Translations under genes and position numbers: made by a program
Notes under the pieces: model-generated
The model's database searches: none
What the model was told of the DNA's origin: nothing
The model's input: the letters and a program-made list of their open reading frames with translations, nothing else
Assembly (NCBI GenBank): GCA_029990175.1
Contig: JARKIP010000042.1
Location: forward strand, 372,001 to 436,000
Length of the DNA stretch: 64,000 bases
Direction: 5' to 3'
Source: Petunia secreta
Lineage: Eukaryota > Streptophyta > Magnoliopsida > Solanales > Solanaceae
Shown: positions 33,655 through 45,481 of the stretch, one piece after another
Numbering within the stretch: the first letter of the stretch is position 1
How the letters are laid out: each line of letters opens with the position of its first letter

Positions 33655-36497
33655 CTAGGCCTCGGGAGAATCACCTCCATCCTCGGAGCCCCCTTCGGCC
33701 TCTTCATCATCCTCCTCATCGTCATCGCCGCTCGAGGCCTCACTTGATGGGAGTTTATCAATAATAGCTTGAGCTTCGGCTGACTTCTCCTCAGCTTTTG
33801 CAATCTCCTCATCCAAGTTAAGCTCGCCGGCGCGGCACCGCTTTAACAGCCTCAACCGGGATTGGATAATGGCCCATCGCTTATCCAGCTCGGCCCTCTT
33901 AACCTTGATCGCAGCCCTATTCTTACGATCAGTGATCTCATCCCGAAGGGCTTCAACCTCGACTTCTTTAGCTGAAAGTTTGGAGTTCTCACCTTCCAGC
34001 TTTTTGATATGAAGCATATGTTTCTTCAGCTGATCGTGATTGTTCTTGGCCATCTCCACAACTTCAGCCTTTGCTTGGGTCAGCTCGGCACCCAATCTTA
34101 CAGCTTCGGCCTCCAGCCTCGAGCGCTCAGCTTGGAAACCGTCACCGAGGGCTTTTATCTTCGCCTCAGAAGCTGCCTCAGCCTCGTGCAGATCAGACTG
34201 GGACTTGGACAAATCAGCTTTCAATGTAGCTATTTGTGCATTAAAGCTGTCTCTTTGCCTGTCCCACAGACGAGCAACACGCCGGACCTCTTCATTCCTC
34301 GAGGTCTCAACTTCGATAGCCCTTAGTAACAGAACGAAGCTCTGAACAAAGATTAATCAGAAAATCGAAGTCAGTTATGAACTGAAGGCGAAGATGAAAG
34401 GAAAATCTAAGGCAAAACTCAAGAGCAATGAAACTTACTTTGATAGCATTGGCAGCAATGGTAATATATAGTTGGCCTCGGGAGAATTCTCGCACGACTT
34501 TATCTTCCTCCGGGCCAAGCAAAGGTGTGAGGCTCAAGATGTCGGCACGGCTGCAGGACAATAAATTTGAAAAATTCGGCACCTCAAGTTTCCGATAAGA
34601 CCCCACCGAGGACGAAATCCTCGCGGGTTCGGATTGCGCCCTAACCGCACCAGTACCAGCCCCTTCTTCAATCGCAGCAGTGCCACCCTCCACAACCTTG
34701 GCCTTGCCTTTAGGCTTGGCAACTGCCACCTCGGATTCATGTTCTTGATCCTCGAGGTCAACAAACTCAACCTCTCTACGAGCCAAACCTTCAGCATCTG
34801 TACCATCGGGCTCATCGATCAATCTTCGGCGCCCTTCAACCGCTGCCTCGGGTCGGGGAGGAGTTTCCACCTCGGTGCGAGGAGCCACTGAACGGGAGGG
34901 CTTCTTTGAAACTGCCCTCTTCCTCTTCACGCCTACAACAGTAAAAGAAATTAAAGCAAGGAAGTAAAAAGGAACGATAACCGATGAGTTGACCAAAGAT
35001 GGATATTACCTTTGGAGGATCCTTAGCCGGGGGCCCTCTTTGAAGCTTTTGAAGACATCGCAGCCTTCAACTCTTTCAACCCCTTCGAGTCTCCCGCCAC
35101 CGAAGCCAGGTTGTCATCTGACTCGGTCTCCTCTCCATCCTTCTTCTTTTTCTCTTCTTTCTTCTTTTTCTTGCTTTTCTTTGTGTTAACGGCACGGTTT
35201 GGAAAACCTAATTCTGAAGGGAGAGAAGTCAGAAAAACGAAATCAAAACCCCAAAACAGCATACCAAATAAAACATCGCAGAAGAACCTACCATGTCGTT
35301 TGCACTGCCAACCGAAATCGGTAGCCATCTTCATCCACGTCCTTTCGGGGCGTAAACGAGCCCCGGTCATTGCTCTTACCCATTCAGTCAACCCTTCAGG
35401 GGGTACGATATCGACCTTGTTGGCTAGAGAAATAACAGAGAAATGAGGTCAGCTAACGTGAGAAATCACCGAGGAATGAAGTAAAAACGAAGGGATACTT
35501 ACTCGTGTTGTTCCATTGCTCGGGAAAATCAGGCTCGGCGAATAAAATATTGGTCTCCAGTAAGATGTAACGATCGCTCCAGCCTCGGTCCCCATGGTCT
35601 TCGCTCTTATGAAGGAGCATAAATTTCCCTCGATTGTTTAAGGCCACGACCCCGGCCTTATGGAAATAAGGGTAGTAGAGTGAAATGAGATGCTGAAAAG
35701 TGAAGTTCACCCCGGCCTTCTTACTCAACCAATCCATACATTGAACGACCCTCCAAACGCAGGGGCCTAGCTAAGCCAAGCACAAGTTGTAGGCCCGGCA
35801 GAAGTCGTCAATAACTTTGTGCAGCAGAAGGGAGAAGCTGAGGGTGAAAGGATAGGTGTAAGCGAAAGAGAGCCCCTCGACATGGTGACACACTCTGCTC
35901 ATCAGGTCGGGGATAACCACTTTCACTTCGGGTCCAAACTTACACTCCCTCCGGACCCGTTCAATGTGGGCTTGGGTTATGCGGGTCGGTGTCGTATTCA
36001 CCGGTATATTTCTATTATTCTTCTTGATCGGCGGATTGGACTTGCAGCTTAAGATCCTTGTCGTTGTCAAAATGAGAGGGAATAATTTGGTGAGGTTCGA
36101 GCTCCTGCTCGAAAGGAATTGTCGGAACCGAGGATCCCACCTCGGTAGTATTCCCACCTTCAACTTCGCCTCCGGCGTCATCGCCCTCGGCATCCTCGTC
36201 TCTATGCGCGGTGTCGTCAGCACCAGCAAACTCCATGAGGTCATCATCCGCGACGTCATCATCTTCTTCTAGGCTGACGTCCTCGCTCACAGCGGCAACG
36301 TCACGCCTGGCCCTCTCTTTTCGACGTTTAGAGCCACTAGAACTGGAGGTCACTTCTCCGCCTCCCTTCGCCTCTATTACTTGTAGCGCTGGCACGGTGG
36401 TGATAAATTCACCACTAGAAATGATGGTGGCGTACTGGGCAATCTTCGCCCTTTCGCCGGAGTCGCTCGAGTCTTGCCGTGAATGAGCAGCGGACAT
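33655..36497 (-). pseudogene. Antisense five-exon gene of element A (broken)
   Basis: The gene runs against pol. Exons by GT..AG and comparison with B: 35503-36497, 35292-35423, 35010-35207, 34439-34932, 33655-34341. Exons 2, 4 and 5 have the same lengths as in B (132, 494, 687 bp). The N-terminal part is acidic. Exon 1 also holds a block with VIDDFCRAYNLCLA and YYPYFHKAGVVALNNRGKF, resembling the domain called putative gypsy-type transposon (Transposase_28, PF04195). Exon 3 is Lys-rich. Exon 5 is a long coiled coil ending in an Asp/Glu-rich tail. A shift near 36025 and a TAG at 35771-35773 break it. Function unknown. Confidence 0.75.
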
Positions 36498-36625
36498 GGT
36501 TGAAGCTTGAAACTAAGAATTCTTGTGAAAATGGGAACCTAGAAAGTATGGAAAACTCGTGTTTTTCTCTCTTAACACTGTTAATGGCAGAAGGTGAAAG
36601 TGAGGGGAAAAGTTTGGTAAGAAGG

Positions 36626-36738
36626 TATTTATAGGTATAGAAAAGCCAAGTGATGGGGAATCATCATCATTGTAACGTTAGGGGAAGACACAAATTACGG
36701 CGTGACCGTTTGAGAAGCCAACGGATGGGTGACACGTG
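36626..36738 (-). promoter_or_regulatory. Promoter of the antisense gene in A (G-box and TATA)
   Basis: On the minus strand the palindrome GACACGTGTC (CACGTG core 36733-36738) lies 236 bp upstream of the ATG. A TATAAATA box (36626-36633) lies about 130 bp upstream. Element B has a CACGTG at the same distance. Confidence 0.55.
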
Positions 36739-36879
36739 TCAATAAGAAGTGACCTGATGGGACGCGAATCGTTGACAAAATTTGAAACGCTTGGATAAGA
36801 TCAAGCCACGTCATTTTCCCGCCGGATTCACTCCACTCCTCGGTAACTTCGATAAGCAACCGAAGAGTGGGGGACTATC

Positions 36880-37445
36880 TGTATTGGGTAAAATTCGACT
36901 CGCGATGATTCGCCCCGGTGATGCAAATTGATAACGACCGAACGCATAACGGCAAGCAAGAGACCGAAGCAAATGAGTGGATCGCTGAAGACAGGCACCG
37001 AGGTAGTCACCGAAGGCGAGCCGCAAGCTGAGCTTCGATGACAGTCACCTCGGTCAAGCAGCAGGCCATTGCCACCGAGGTCATCTACTCGCGCCTCGGT
37101 GAGTTCCCCCGGTTCAAGCGGCTTTGCAGCCCACTACTTCAGTCCACTACTTTGCCCATTAACTCCACCCATAAATGCTCCAGACGTTGGTTGGCCATGA
37201 ACAAGTAGTGGAGAACGTGGGACAATACCTGGTACCTATAAATAGTACTACATTTTACATTATACAGATCCAGAAATAGATACTGAAACTCTGCTCAAAT
37301 TTGTACTCACAATCATATATTGAAATCAAGTTATTCTTCCGCATTTACATCTGTTTTGTGCATTTATTTACCTTTGATACGAAGATTTGCTTATATTCGA
37401 ATCCAAATTTGATTTGTAATCCTAAGATTGGTTTAGGCACATACA
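36880..37445 (+). repeat. 3' LTR of element A
   Basis: Same start as the 5' LTR, ends GGCACATACA. The TATA motif TATAAATA is at 37237-37244. The polypurine tract GAAGAGTGGGGGA (36862-36874) precedes it. Confidence 0.93.
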
Positions 37446-38037
37446 ATAAACTAGATTTATTCCAAGTATATGAAACTTCCTAGTTTGTGAATTTGCTTTT
37501 TTTTTTTTCAAGCAAAGTTCGCTCTGATGTACGTGTGAGATCATTATTAATTCAACAAACAGAAAAGAGAAACTTTACTAGCTACACTAGGTGGTGGACC
37601 TAGTAACAAGATCTTTGAAGCTTCATAATAGACACCATAATAACTAGTACAGCTATTGTTTGTAGTAAATATGATCCCAAGACGATAATAAAATTGGACT
37701 GGAGGCTACAAAATGGTGAAAACAAAGAAAACAAGAAAGATATATACATACTGAAATTGTTACTTACTAGGGATTTTTGGATGAGAAAGACTCCTAAGTC
37801 TTTAAATAGTTTTTTAGGACTCAAGTCTCAAAAAAAAGGTAAAAGGGACACTTTTAAAATTAGTACTAATTACTAACATTTTAAAAGCCCCTCAAGTTTT
37901 GTTATTTACACAAAGCCCCCAACTCTCATCACCCACCCCCATCCGGCCCCCAATCCCATCACCCCCCTCCCCCACCCATCCACTATTCCACCACCACTCT
38001 CCACCACTCACCGCCACCTTCTACCACCTCCTACCAC
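37446..38037. other. Spacer between A and D
   Basis: No gene. A poly-T run lies at about 37497. The last 130 bp (37905-38037) are a C-rich CCACC-type tract that continues on the other side of element D at 45477, so D split it. Confidence 0.6.
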
Positions 38038-38739
38038 TGGTGCAAGCAAACCCGAGGGAAATGCTAAACACGAAACGCGGAAGAAAACAACAAGAAAAGT
38101 AAAGATAGAAGCAAGACAAATCTTGCTTCGATTCGAAAGAACAGTGAGGAACCTGTCTCAAAGCTTGATCGAAGGGAAATCAAGACGCACCTATACTATG
38201 CAACAATCCTCAAGAAAGACCCGCTTCTTGCAAATTGAATAATCAAGAAGAAATTGTTCAAACGAATAACACCGATTGACACAAGTTCTTTAAAAGCCCA
38301 CGTCGGGGTTCGGCTCCATCGGAGACTCACAATAGCACTTGCTATGTTTTTCATAAACTCAAAAACTGTATCCCCCCTTACAATGAAATGAAATGGACTA
38401 TTTATAGGCTATTCTAAGGATAAAGTAGTAAATAGTCACAAGTGACTAATAAGAACAAGCCACGCAGGGCTGAGACAAGTTTGTGTTCGGCAGCCTTGAC
38501 TTCGGTGCTCGGTTGCTTGCTCGAACTCTTTCTCTTCGGACGCTCAATTGTCCTCGAGCTCATTGTCCTCGGTCACTTTGCCTTCGGTTCTTGAGCCCGG
38601 CCACTCAGCTTCGGAGCAATTGTTTTCCTTCGGCCAGGCTAAGTGAATGTGCACATCGTGCAGCAGCTTGGCTTGTCTTCTTGTCATCGGTCTCCTCGGT
38701 GGATCGAACACTTGATCAGCACGTGTTCGGGCTGAATCA
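38038..38739 (-). repeat. 3' LTR of element D
   Basis: TGGTGCAAGC to GCTGAATCA on the plus strand. The minus-strand TATA box (TATAAATA) is near 38398-38405. A polypurine tract AAGAAGGGGAGG lies just right of it (38741-38752, minus). The LTR also encodes the presumed C-terminal tail of the polyprotein. Confidence 0.93.
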
Positions 38740-39898
38740 TCCTCCCCTTCTTGAGAAGATTTCGTCCTCGAAATCGAGCCCTCCTCTTCCTCCGAAGTTT
38801 GACCTACAACACAAGGAACTAAGTCAGCAACATTAAAGGTGTGGACACGTTATACTCACCAGGGAGGTCGATCACGTAAGCATTGTTGTTAATCTTGGTC
38901 AACACTTGAAATGGACCATCCCCTCGAGGAGCCAATTTTCCTTTCCTTTGGTTCGGGAAGCGTTCCTTCCGGAAGTGAACCCAAACCCAATCTCCCTTCT
39001 TTAATTCCAGCTTTTTACGCCCCTTGTTTTTCTTTAAGGCAACCTTTGCATAGGCCTCCTCGAGGTTCTTCTTCACCTTTGCGTGCAATTCGATCAAAGC
39101 AGCTGCTCGTCGAGTACCTTCAAAATCAAGAACAGAATCTCGAGGCAATGGGGTTAGATCAAGTGGAATCAAAGGATTAAAACCATACACACATTCAAAC
39201 GGGGTCATGTTGATCATTCTATGCACCGTTCGATTGTATGCAAACTCCATCATGGGCAAACGATCAGCCCAGTTTCCAACCTTCCCTTTGGTCATTGCTC
39301 GAAGCAAAGATCCCAAGTTTCGGTTAACTACCTCGGTCTGTCCATCAGTCTGAGGATGGTGAGACGTCGAGAATAGTAGCTTGGTGCCGAGGGCACCCCA
39401 TAAGCACTTCCAAAAATGACTCAAAAATTTTGAGTCTCGATCACTCACAATAGTACGAGGTACACCATGAAATTTCAACACATTAGAAACAAACAATGTA
39501 GCTACATGTTGTGCATCATCACACTTTTTGCAAGGAATAAAGTGAGCCATTTTTGAAAAACTGTCAACCACAACGAAGATGCTATCATGTCCTCCCCCTG
39601 ACCTCGGTAACCCCAAGACAAAGTCCATGGATATATCAACCCAAGGTCGATCAGGCACAGGTAACGGGGTGTACAAACCATGAGGGTTGGACTTCGATTT
39701 AGCTTTCTTGCAAATGAGACAAGCGTTGCAAAGCTTTTCCACATCTCGTCGCATTTTGGGCCAATGGAACTGCTCGGTCAAGATACCAAGAGTTTTGTCG
39801 ACACCGAAGTGTCCCATCAGTCCACCAGAGTGAGCCTCTCGAACTAAGAGCTCTCTCCACGATGATACTGGCACACAAACCCTCCCATTCTTGAAGAG
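38540..39898 (-). pseudogene. Integrase of D, with C-terminal tail entering the 3' LTR
   Basis: In frame after the TAG come LFKNGRVCVP, the zinc finger (HSGGLMGHFG..CLICKKAK) and the D,D,E core (ISMDFVLGLP, SDRDSKFLSH, HPQTDGQTEVVNR). A GPF-like C-terminal domain follows (KLAPRGDGPFQVLTKINNN). The frame stops at 38819-38821, but after a one-base change near 38840 another frame runs on: FNVADLVPC, through the polypurine tract and into the LTR with PRRPMTRRQAKLL, ending near 38540. CRM elements are known for integrase tails that reach the LTR. No chromodomain was seen. Confidence 0.8.
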
Positions 39899-42800
39899 CT
39901 AGCCATTGTGCCACTGATACTTCTCAACCCTTCGGCCACTCAAGATTGCGTCACGAACGCATTTCAGCTTGGGATCGTCCTCGTACATCGACTTGATGCT
40001 TTCAAATCCCATCAGCCTAGAGGCGAGAGTGGTCGCTAAGGCAAATTTTGTTGATAGCGCATCGGCCACAACATTGTCTTTACCCTTTTTGTAATGAATT
40101 ACATAGGGAAAGCTCTCAATGAATTCCACCCACTTGGCATGTCTTCGGTTCAATTTCTCCTGACCTCGGAGATGCTTCAAGGACTCATGATCACTTTTGA
40201 TCACAAACTCTCGAGGCCACAAATAATGCTGCCAATGGGCGAGTGCTCGAACGAGGGCATACAACTCTTTGTCATACGCAGAGTAATTCAAAGTTGCACC
40301 CTTAAGCTTTTCGCTAAAGTAAGCGATTGGCTTCGATTCTTGCATCAGCACTCCTCCGATCCCAACTCCGGATGCATCACACTCGACTTTGAATGCTTTG
40401 CTGAAGTCAGGGAGTTGCAACAACGGGGCAGAGCAAAGCCTCCGTTTCAACTCTTGGAAAGCCCTCTCTTGGGACTCTCCCCACACAAATGGATGGTCTT
40501 TCTTCACCAGCTCGGTTAAAGGAGCTGCCACGGTGCTAAAGTCACGCACAAACCTTCGGTAAAAGCTAGCTAAGCCATGGAAGCTACGAACTTGTGATAC
40601 CGAGGTTGGAGTCGGGCAATCTTTGATGGCTTCGACTTTTGACTCGTCGACTGCAACACCATTAGCACTGACAACGAATCCAAGAAAGACTACACGCTTG
40701 ACACCAAAGGCACATTTCTTGAAGTTAGCATACAACTTCTCTTCTCTAAGTTTATCAAGCACTAGCCTTAGGTGTTCAACATGTTCATCCACAGATTTCC
40801 TATAAACAAGTATGTCATCGAAATAAACGACAACAAACTTATTTATGAACGGTTTGAGCACATGGTTCATCAGTCGCATGAATGTGCTCGGTGCATTGGA
40901 TAAGCCAAAAGGCATCACCAACCATTCATAGAGACCGAACTTGGTCTTGAATGCGGTTTTCCACTCGTCTCCGGGTTTCATTCGGATTTGGTGGTAACCG
41001 GACCTGAGGTCTATCTTCATAAAACATGAAGAACCACTTAACTCATCTAGCATGTCATCTAATCGAGGGATAGGATGACGATACTTTACCGTTATTTTGT
41101 TGACTGCTCGGCAATCAACACACATTCGCCATGTTCCATCTTTCTTTGGGACAAGTATAACAGGAACGGCGCAAGGACTCAAGCTCTCTCGAACAAGGCC
41201 CTTGTTCAACAACTCATCAACCTGCCGTTGGAGCTCTTTGGTGTCTTCGGGATTACACCGGTATGCAGGTTTGTTGGGGATTTGTGACCCCGGTACGAAG
41301 TCAATTTGGTGCTCGATTCCTCTCAACGGAGTTAATCCACCTGGCATTTCTTCAGGGAACATGTCTCCGAAGTCCTGCAAAACACTTTTTACAGCACTAG
41401 GCAAAGGGTTATCATTAGAAAAATCATCATTAGAGTTAAGAAAGATACCCTTGTGCACGAGGCAAATCATCATCTGATTGTTGTCGTTGCCTCGTAGTAA
41501 CTCACGCGGTTGCATGATTGCACAGATTCCTTTTACTTCGGGCAGTGAGTTTGTCTCTTCGGGCCCCAATTTTGCTCCCATCGGAAGCTTAGCTTTGGCC
41601 GCTTCTTTCAATTCTTTCATCCGTTTATAGTCCTCGGTGACTTGTTTTGGAGACAAGGGCTTGAGTACAAAACTCTTCCCATCGAGCCTTATAGTGTAAG
41701 TGTTGGATCTGCCATTGTGAACAGCTGTTCGGTCATATTGCCATGGTCGACCCAATAGCAAATGACAAGCTTGCATCAGCACCACATCGAATATCATTTC
41801 ATCTTGATACTCTCCGATTCTGAACTTGATCCACACTTGTTTGACAACTCTCAATTCTCCACACTCATTCAGCCATTGTAATTTGTAAGGGTGGGGATGC
41901 TTCAAAGTAGTTAGTCCCATTTGTGAAACCAAAGTTTGGCTCACCACATTTGCACAACTACCAGAATCAATGATCATCGAACACACCTTACCCCTCACTC
42001 GACATCGGGCATGAAAGAGTTTTCCTCTTTGGTTGTCCTCTTCTTCAAGGGTCATGCAGCTCAAATTCCTTCGAACCACAAGAAACATTTTCGGGTGATC
42101 AGCTTCGGTAGCCTCACGATCATCATCACCTTCAGCTCGGTCAGTCTCCTCGATAAATTCCTCCTCGGTGTCACTCGCTTGCTCATGGATGGTTCCATCT
42201 TCGAGCAGAAGCATAACCTTGCGAGTTGGACACTCTTTTGCCATGTGACCATAACCTTTGCATTTGTGACATTGAATGTTTGAAGCACTAGGAGAGTTTA
42301 GTTGAACCTTACCTCCCACTTCTCTTGATTGGTTATCGGTCACACCCCTCTCGAAGGGTCTCTTCGATTCTCGAACAGTGTTGGTACCTGTTTGGTTTGG
42401 ATTCTTCCATTCTTTACCTCGGTTCAAGGGAGTAGAAGTAGTGACTCCTCGATACCAGTTTGCCTTGTCGTCCTTTACCAATTTTTCAGCTTCGGTGGCA
42501 GCAACGAACAGATCTTCCAACGTGTGATATACGTGGAGCCTCAATTGAGATGACACATCCCTAGCCAAGCCATTTTTGAATCGGATAATGGCTTGCTCCT
42601 CATCCTCTACCAGATCAAGATTCAATCGAACCTTTTCGAACTCATCATGGTACTCTTGGACTGACTTGGACCCTTCCTTTAGCTCATAGAGCTTTTGCAA
42701 TTGAGTTTGCCTGTACTTGGCACTCAAATACTTAGCATCCATCGCTCTCATCAACTGTGGCCAAGTATTGACCACTGGATAGTCATTTCTTCTTCTATGC

Positions 42801-43573
42801 CTCTTGTCAGATTCCCACCATGTTGATGCATAGGCTTCGAACGAAGCAATAGCATGGGCAGCTTTTCTCTCTTCGGTCATCTCATTGGTTTCAAAGATGC
42901 ACTCCATCTTAAGCTTCCATTCAAGATATTCATCTGGATCACTAGTTCCTTTAAAGGGTGGAATAGTGATCTTGACACTGTTCAAGTTTGAGTCTCGAAC
43001 ACCACAAACCTGTTCGGGATACTCATCACCACGATCATCAGCCTCACACTCAATATTTCTTTCAACATTTGCGCCTCGGCCTCGACCTCGGAAATTTCCA
43101 CGACCTCGGTGAGCTTGCTTTCGTTGAGCGAATGGCGGCTCATTCTCAAATTCGTCCTCGGGAAATTCCTCTTCGACAACCTCTTCGACAACGGCTCCAA
43201 GATCTCTTCGGGCCTTTGGAAGCGGTATCCTTTCTCCTCGGGAAATGCCCAAGTTTTGATAGCCAGCTTGGGGATTGCCTAAGTTTTGTTGCGCTTGGGG
43301 ATTGCCCAAGTTAAGTTCTCTTCGAATTGCTTCACTTGTCAACTGATGTTGTCGAACAAGCTCAGCATACAGCTCAGGTTTCATTGGAGTGGAATGGCTA
43401 GTTCCAGCGCCGGACCCATTCATGGCCACGGACGCGCTTCCTTGCTCGAGTTGAGTCACTCGAGCAGTCACTCCTCTTACTTCGGCACTGACACCTTGTA
43501 TCGCAGCCATGAGATCGGCTAACGACACTTCGGACTTCTCAATGCCTTTGTCATCGCCTCCATTCCCAGCCAT
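39899..43573 (-). pseudogene. Gag, protease, reverse transcriptase and RNase H of D (first part of gag-pol)
   Basis: The open frame extends upstream to 43654, but MAGNGGDDKG at 43573 is the likely start. Domains by position: gag core near residues 230-350, CCHC knuckle CHKCKGYGHMAKEC (about residue 435), retropepsin with IIDSGSCANVV (about 535) and LLLGRPWQYDR, reverse transcriptase with catalytic YFDD (about 915), and RNase H with VECDASGVGIGG (about 1060) and DKELYALVRAL. A TAG at 39899-39901, following HNG, stops the frame before integrase; the same frame continues beyond it, and a single C-to-T change from CAG would explain it. All active-site residues are present. Confidence 0.92.
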
Positions 43574-44760
43574 GGTACCTGCACAATCAAAGACCAAACA
43601 AATATTAAGGTTAGAAATCACCTCACACACTCCCTCACCTTTGATGGATAGCACTCGGGTCCACTCAATTTATGGGTTCGGTTTTGGTCACTCAAGAACT
43701 TGTAGCCAATGGCTTCCTCGGTTCATCAACCTCTCTCAATTCCTTCGATTTGACAATCTACGATGTCTTACTTCGGGAAGAGTGAGTTGATTTGACTCAA
43801 TGGAACGGACAGCTATTTACTCTTGCGCTTCAGTAAGTCAAAGAATTTTCTACGAAGTTGGACTTCTGTCACCCACGCACGAGTTCCTATCAGCTCAAAT
43901 GAGTTAGTACGACCTCGAGCAGAACAATTACTCAAAAGATCCACTAACTAGAATCTCGGTCAGAAGAAAGTGAAAACCTAGGAGAATCTACCCTTTGATT
44001 TCCTTTTGGAATCTTTTTCGAACACACCAACTCTTGTCCGTACAAGAGTGGTCCCTCCTTGGTATGGATAGGATTTTTCCTTATCCACTTTCCTTTTCTC
44101 AGCCGACAACTTTTCACCTGGGGTTTTGATGTTTACACTTTACCCCTTTCTTCTTCAATGGAACAGTGAAGCTTTGCTCCGGCGTACGGATTAAACAGCT
44201 TCGGTTCACTGACCATGAATTTAACAAGATCTGGGTTGCCTCTTCAACTCCGGTTCCAACAACAACGGAGGAAGTTCAGTCGAAGTTCTTGAGCTAAGAT
44301 TTCAGCTCCTTCGCGTCGTACACTGTTACAATTTTGTAACAATTTCCGGCATACGGACAACGAGTTTAGCAAAGAACTTCGAATTTTCAAGCACAAAACA
44401 AACCCAAATCACTCAAGAACCACCAATCTTCATCGGTTTCATCCATACACGATGGGGTTCGAGTTCCAGTCACCATTAAAGCTCAAAACAGTCCAAAATT
44501 TCACCAAGAAACCCTAGTCACGAAATCAGTACGTTGGGTGCTTGTTGGAATCAGGAAACAATGGTGAACAAGAATCAATGATTGTTTAATCCAAACAACC
44601 AACAATCAAACACAATTTTTTTTGAATTTTTGTTTTCTATTTTTTTTTTTAATAGACGCTCAGCAACAACAATCAAACACATGGAAGAAAGCTGAAACTG
44701 AAGACACAAGCACGATTTAAGTGAACAGGATTTGAGGTTGTAAGAACAAACTCAAACCTT
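43574..44760 (-). other. Untranslated leader of element D
   Basis: About 1.2 kb between PBS and gag start, without a credible gene. A poly-T/A stretch lies at about 44618-44652. Confidence 0.6.
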
Positions 44761-44772
44761 GCTCTGATACCA
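44761..44772 (-). other. Primer-binding site of D, tRNA-iMet type
   Basis: The minus strand reads TGGTATCAGAGC three bases inside the 5' LTR, the same PBS type as in the gag-only element at 6277. Confidence 0.85.
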
Positions 44773-44775
44773 AGA

Positions 44776-45476
44776 TGGTGCAAGCAAACCCGAGGGAAAT
44801 GCTAAACACAAAACGCGGAAGAAAACAACAAGAAAAGTAAAGATAGAAGCAAGACAAATCTTGCTTCGATTCGAAAGAACAGTGAGGAACCTGTCTCAAA
44901 GCTCGATCGAAGGGAAATCAAGACGCACCTATACTATGCAACAATCCTCAAGAAAGACCCGCTTCTTGCAAATTGAATGATCAAGAAGAAATTGTTCAAA
45001 CGAATAATACCGATTGACACAAGTTCTTTAAAAGCCCACGTCGGGGTTCGGCTCCATCGGAGACTCACAATAGCACTTGCTATGTTTTTCATAAACTCAA
45101 AAACTGTATCCCCCTTACAATGAAATGAAATGGACTATTTATAGGCTATTCTAAGGATAAAGTAGTAAATAGTCACAAGTGACTAATAAGAACAAGCCAT
45201 GCAGGGCTGAGACAAGTTTGTGTTCGGCAGCCTTGACTTCGGTGCTCGGTTGCTTGCTCGAACTCTTTCTCTTCGGACGCTCAATTGTCCTCGAGCTCAT
45301 TGTCCTCGGTCACTTTGCCTTCGGGTCTTGAGCCCGGCCACTCAGCTTCGGAGCAATTGTTTTCCTTCGACCAGGCTAAGTGAATGTGCACATCGTGCAG
45401 CAGCTTGGCTTGTCTTCTTGTCATCGGTCTCCTTGGTGGATCGAACACTTGATCAGCACGTGTTCGGGCTGCATCA
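44776..45476 (-). repeat. 5' LTR of element D
   Basis: TGGTGCAAGC to GCTGCATCA. TATA box on the minus strand at 45137-45144. Nearly identical to the 3' LTR. Confidence 0.93.
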
Positions 45477-45481
45477 ACCAC

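Larger units (their letters stand above)
26720..37445 (+). mobile_element. Tat-type Ty3/gypsy retrotransposon A, complete but degenerate
   Basis: LTRs of 561 and 566 bp flank a 9.6-kb interior, with the target duplication ATAAA at 26715-26719 and 37446-37450. Order: PBS, gag-protease, leaky-stop junction, reverse transcriptase, double RNase H, integrase, then a convergent antisense gene, polypurine tract and 3' LTR. The coding parts carry many stops and several frameshifts. LTR divergence by eye is about 4 percent, so A is older than its relative B (52576-63290), which lies in opposite orientation. The double RNase H and the antisense gene place it in the Tat group. Confidence 0.93.
38038..45476 (-). 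mobile_element. CRM-like Ty3/gypsy chromovirus D, young and nearly intact
   Basis: LTRs of 702 and 701 bp, with duplication ACCAC at 38033-38037 and 45477-45481. An initiator-Met PBS lies inside the right LTR (44761-44772, minus strand) and a polypurine tract inside the left one. One long gag-pol frame carries a single nonsense codon and one probable frameshift. The two LTRs differ by nine substitutions and one indel by eye (about 1.3 percent). The reverse transcriptase/RNase H block and the coding region that runs into the 3' LTR resemble the CRM (centromeric) chromovirus lineage; this lineage call is from similarity in memory and needs a tree. Confidence 0.92.

Noticed and set aside
33696..34345. 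Long open frames on the plus strand opposite the antisense gene of A
   Set aside because: They are shadows of the coiled-coil exon on the minus strand and have no domain.
42885..43790. Plus-strand frames across gag of element D
   Set aside because: They lie opposite the long gag-pol frame with its clear domains, and their composition is that of a reverse shadow.
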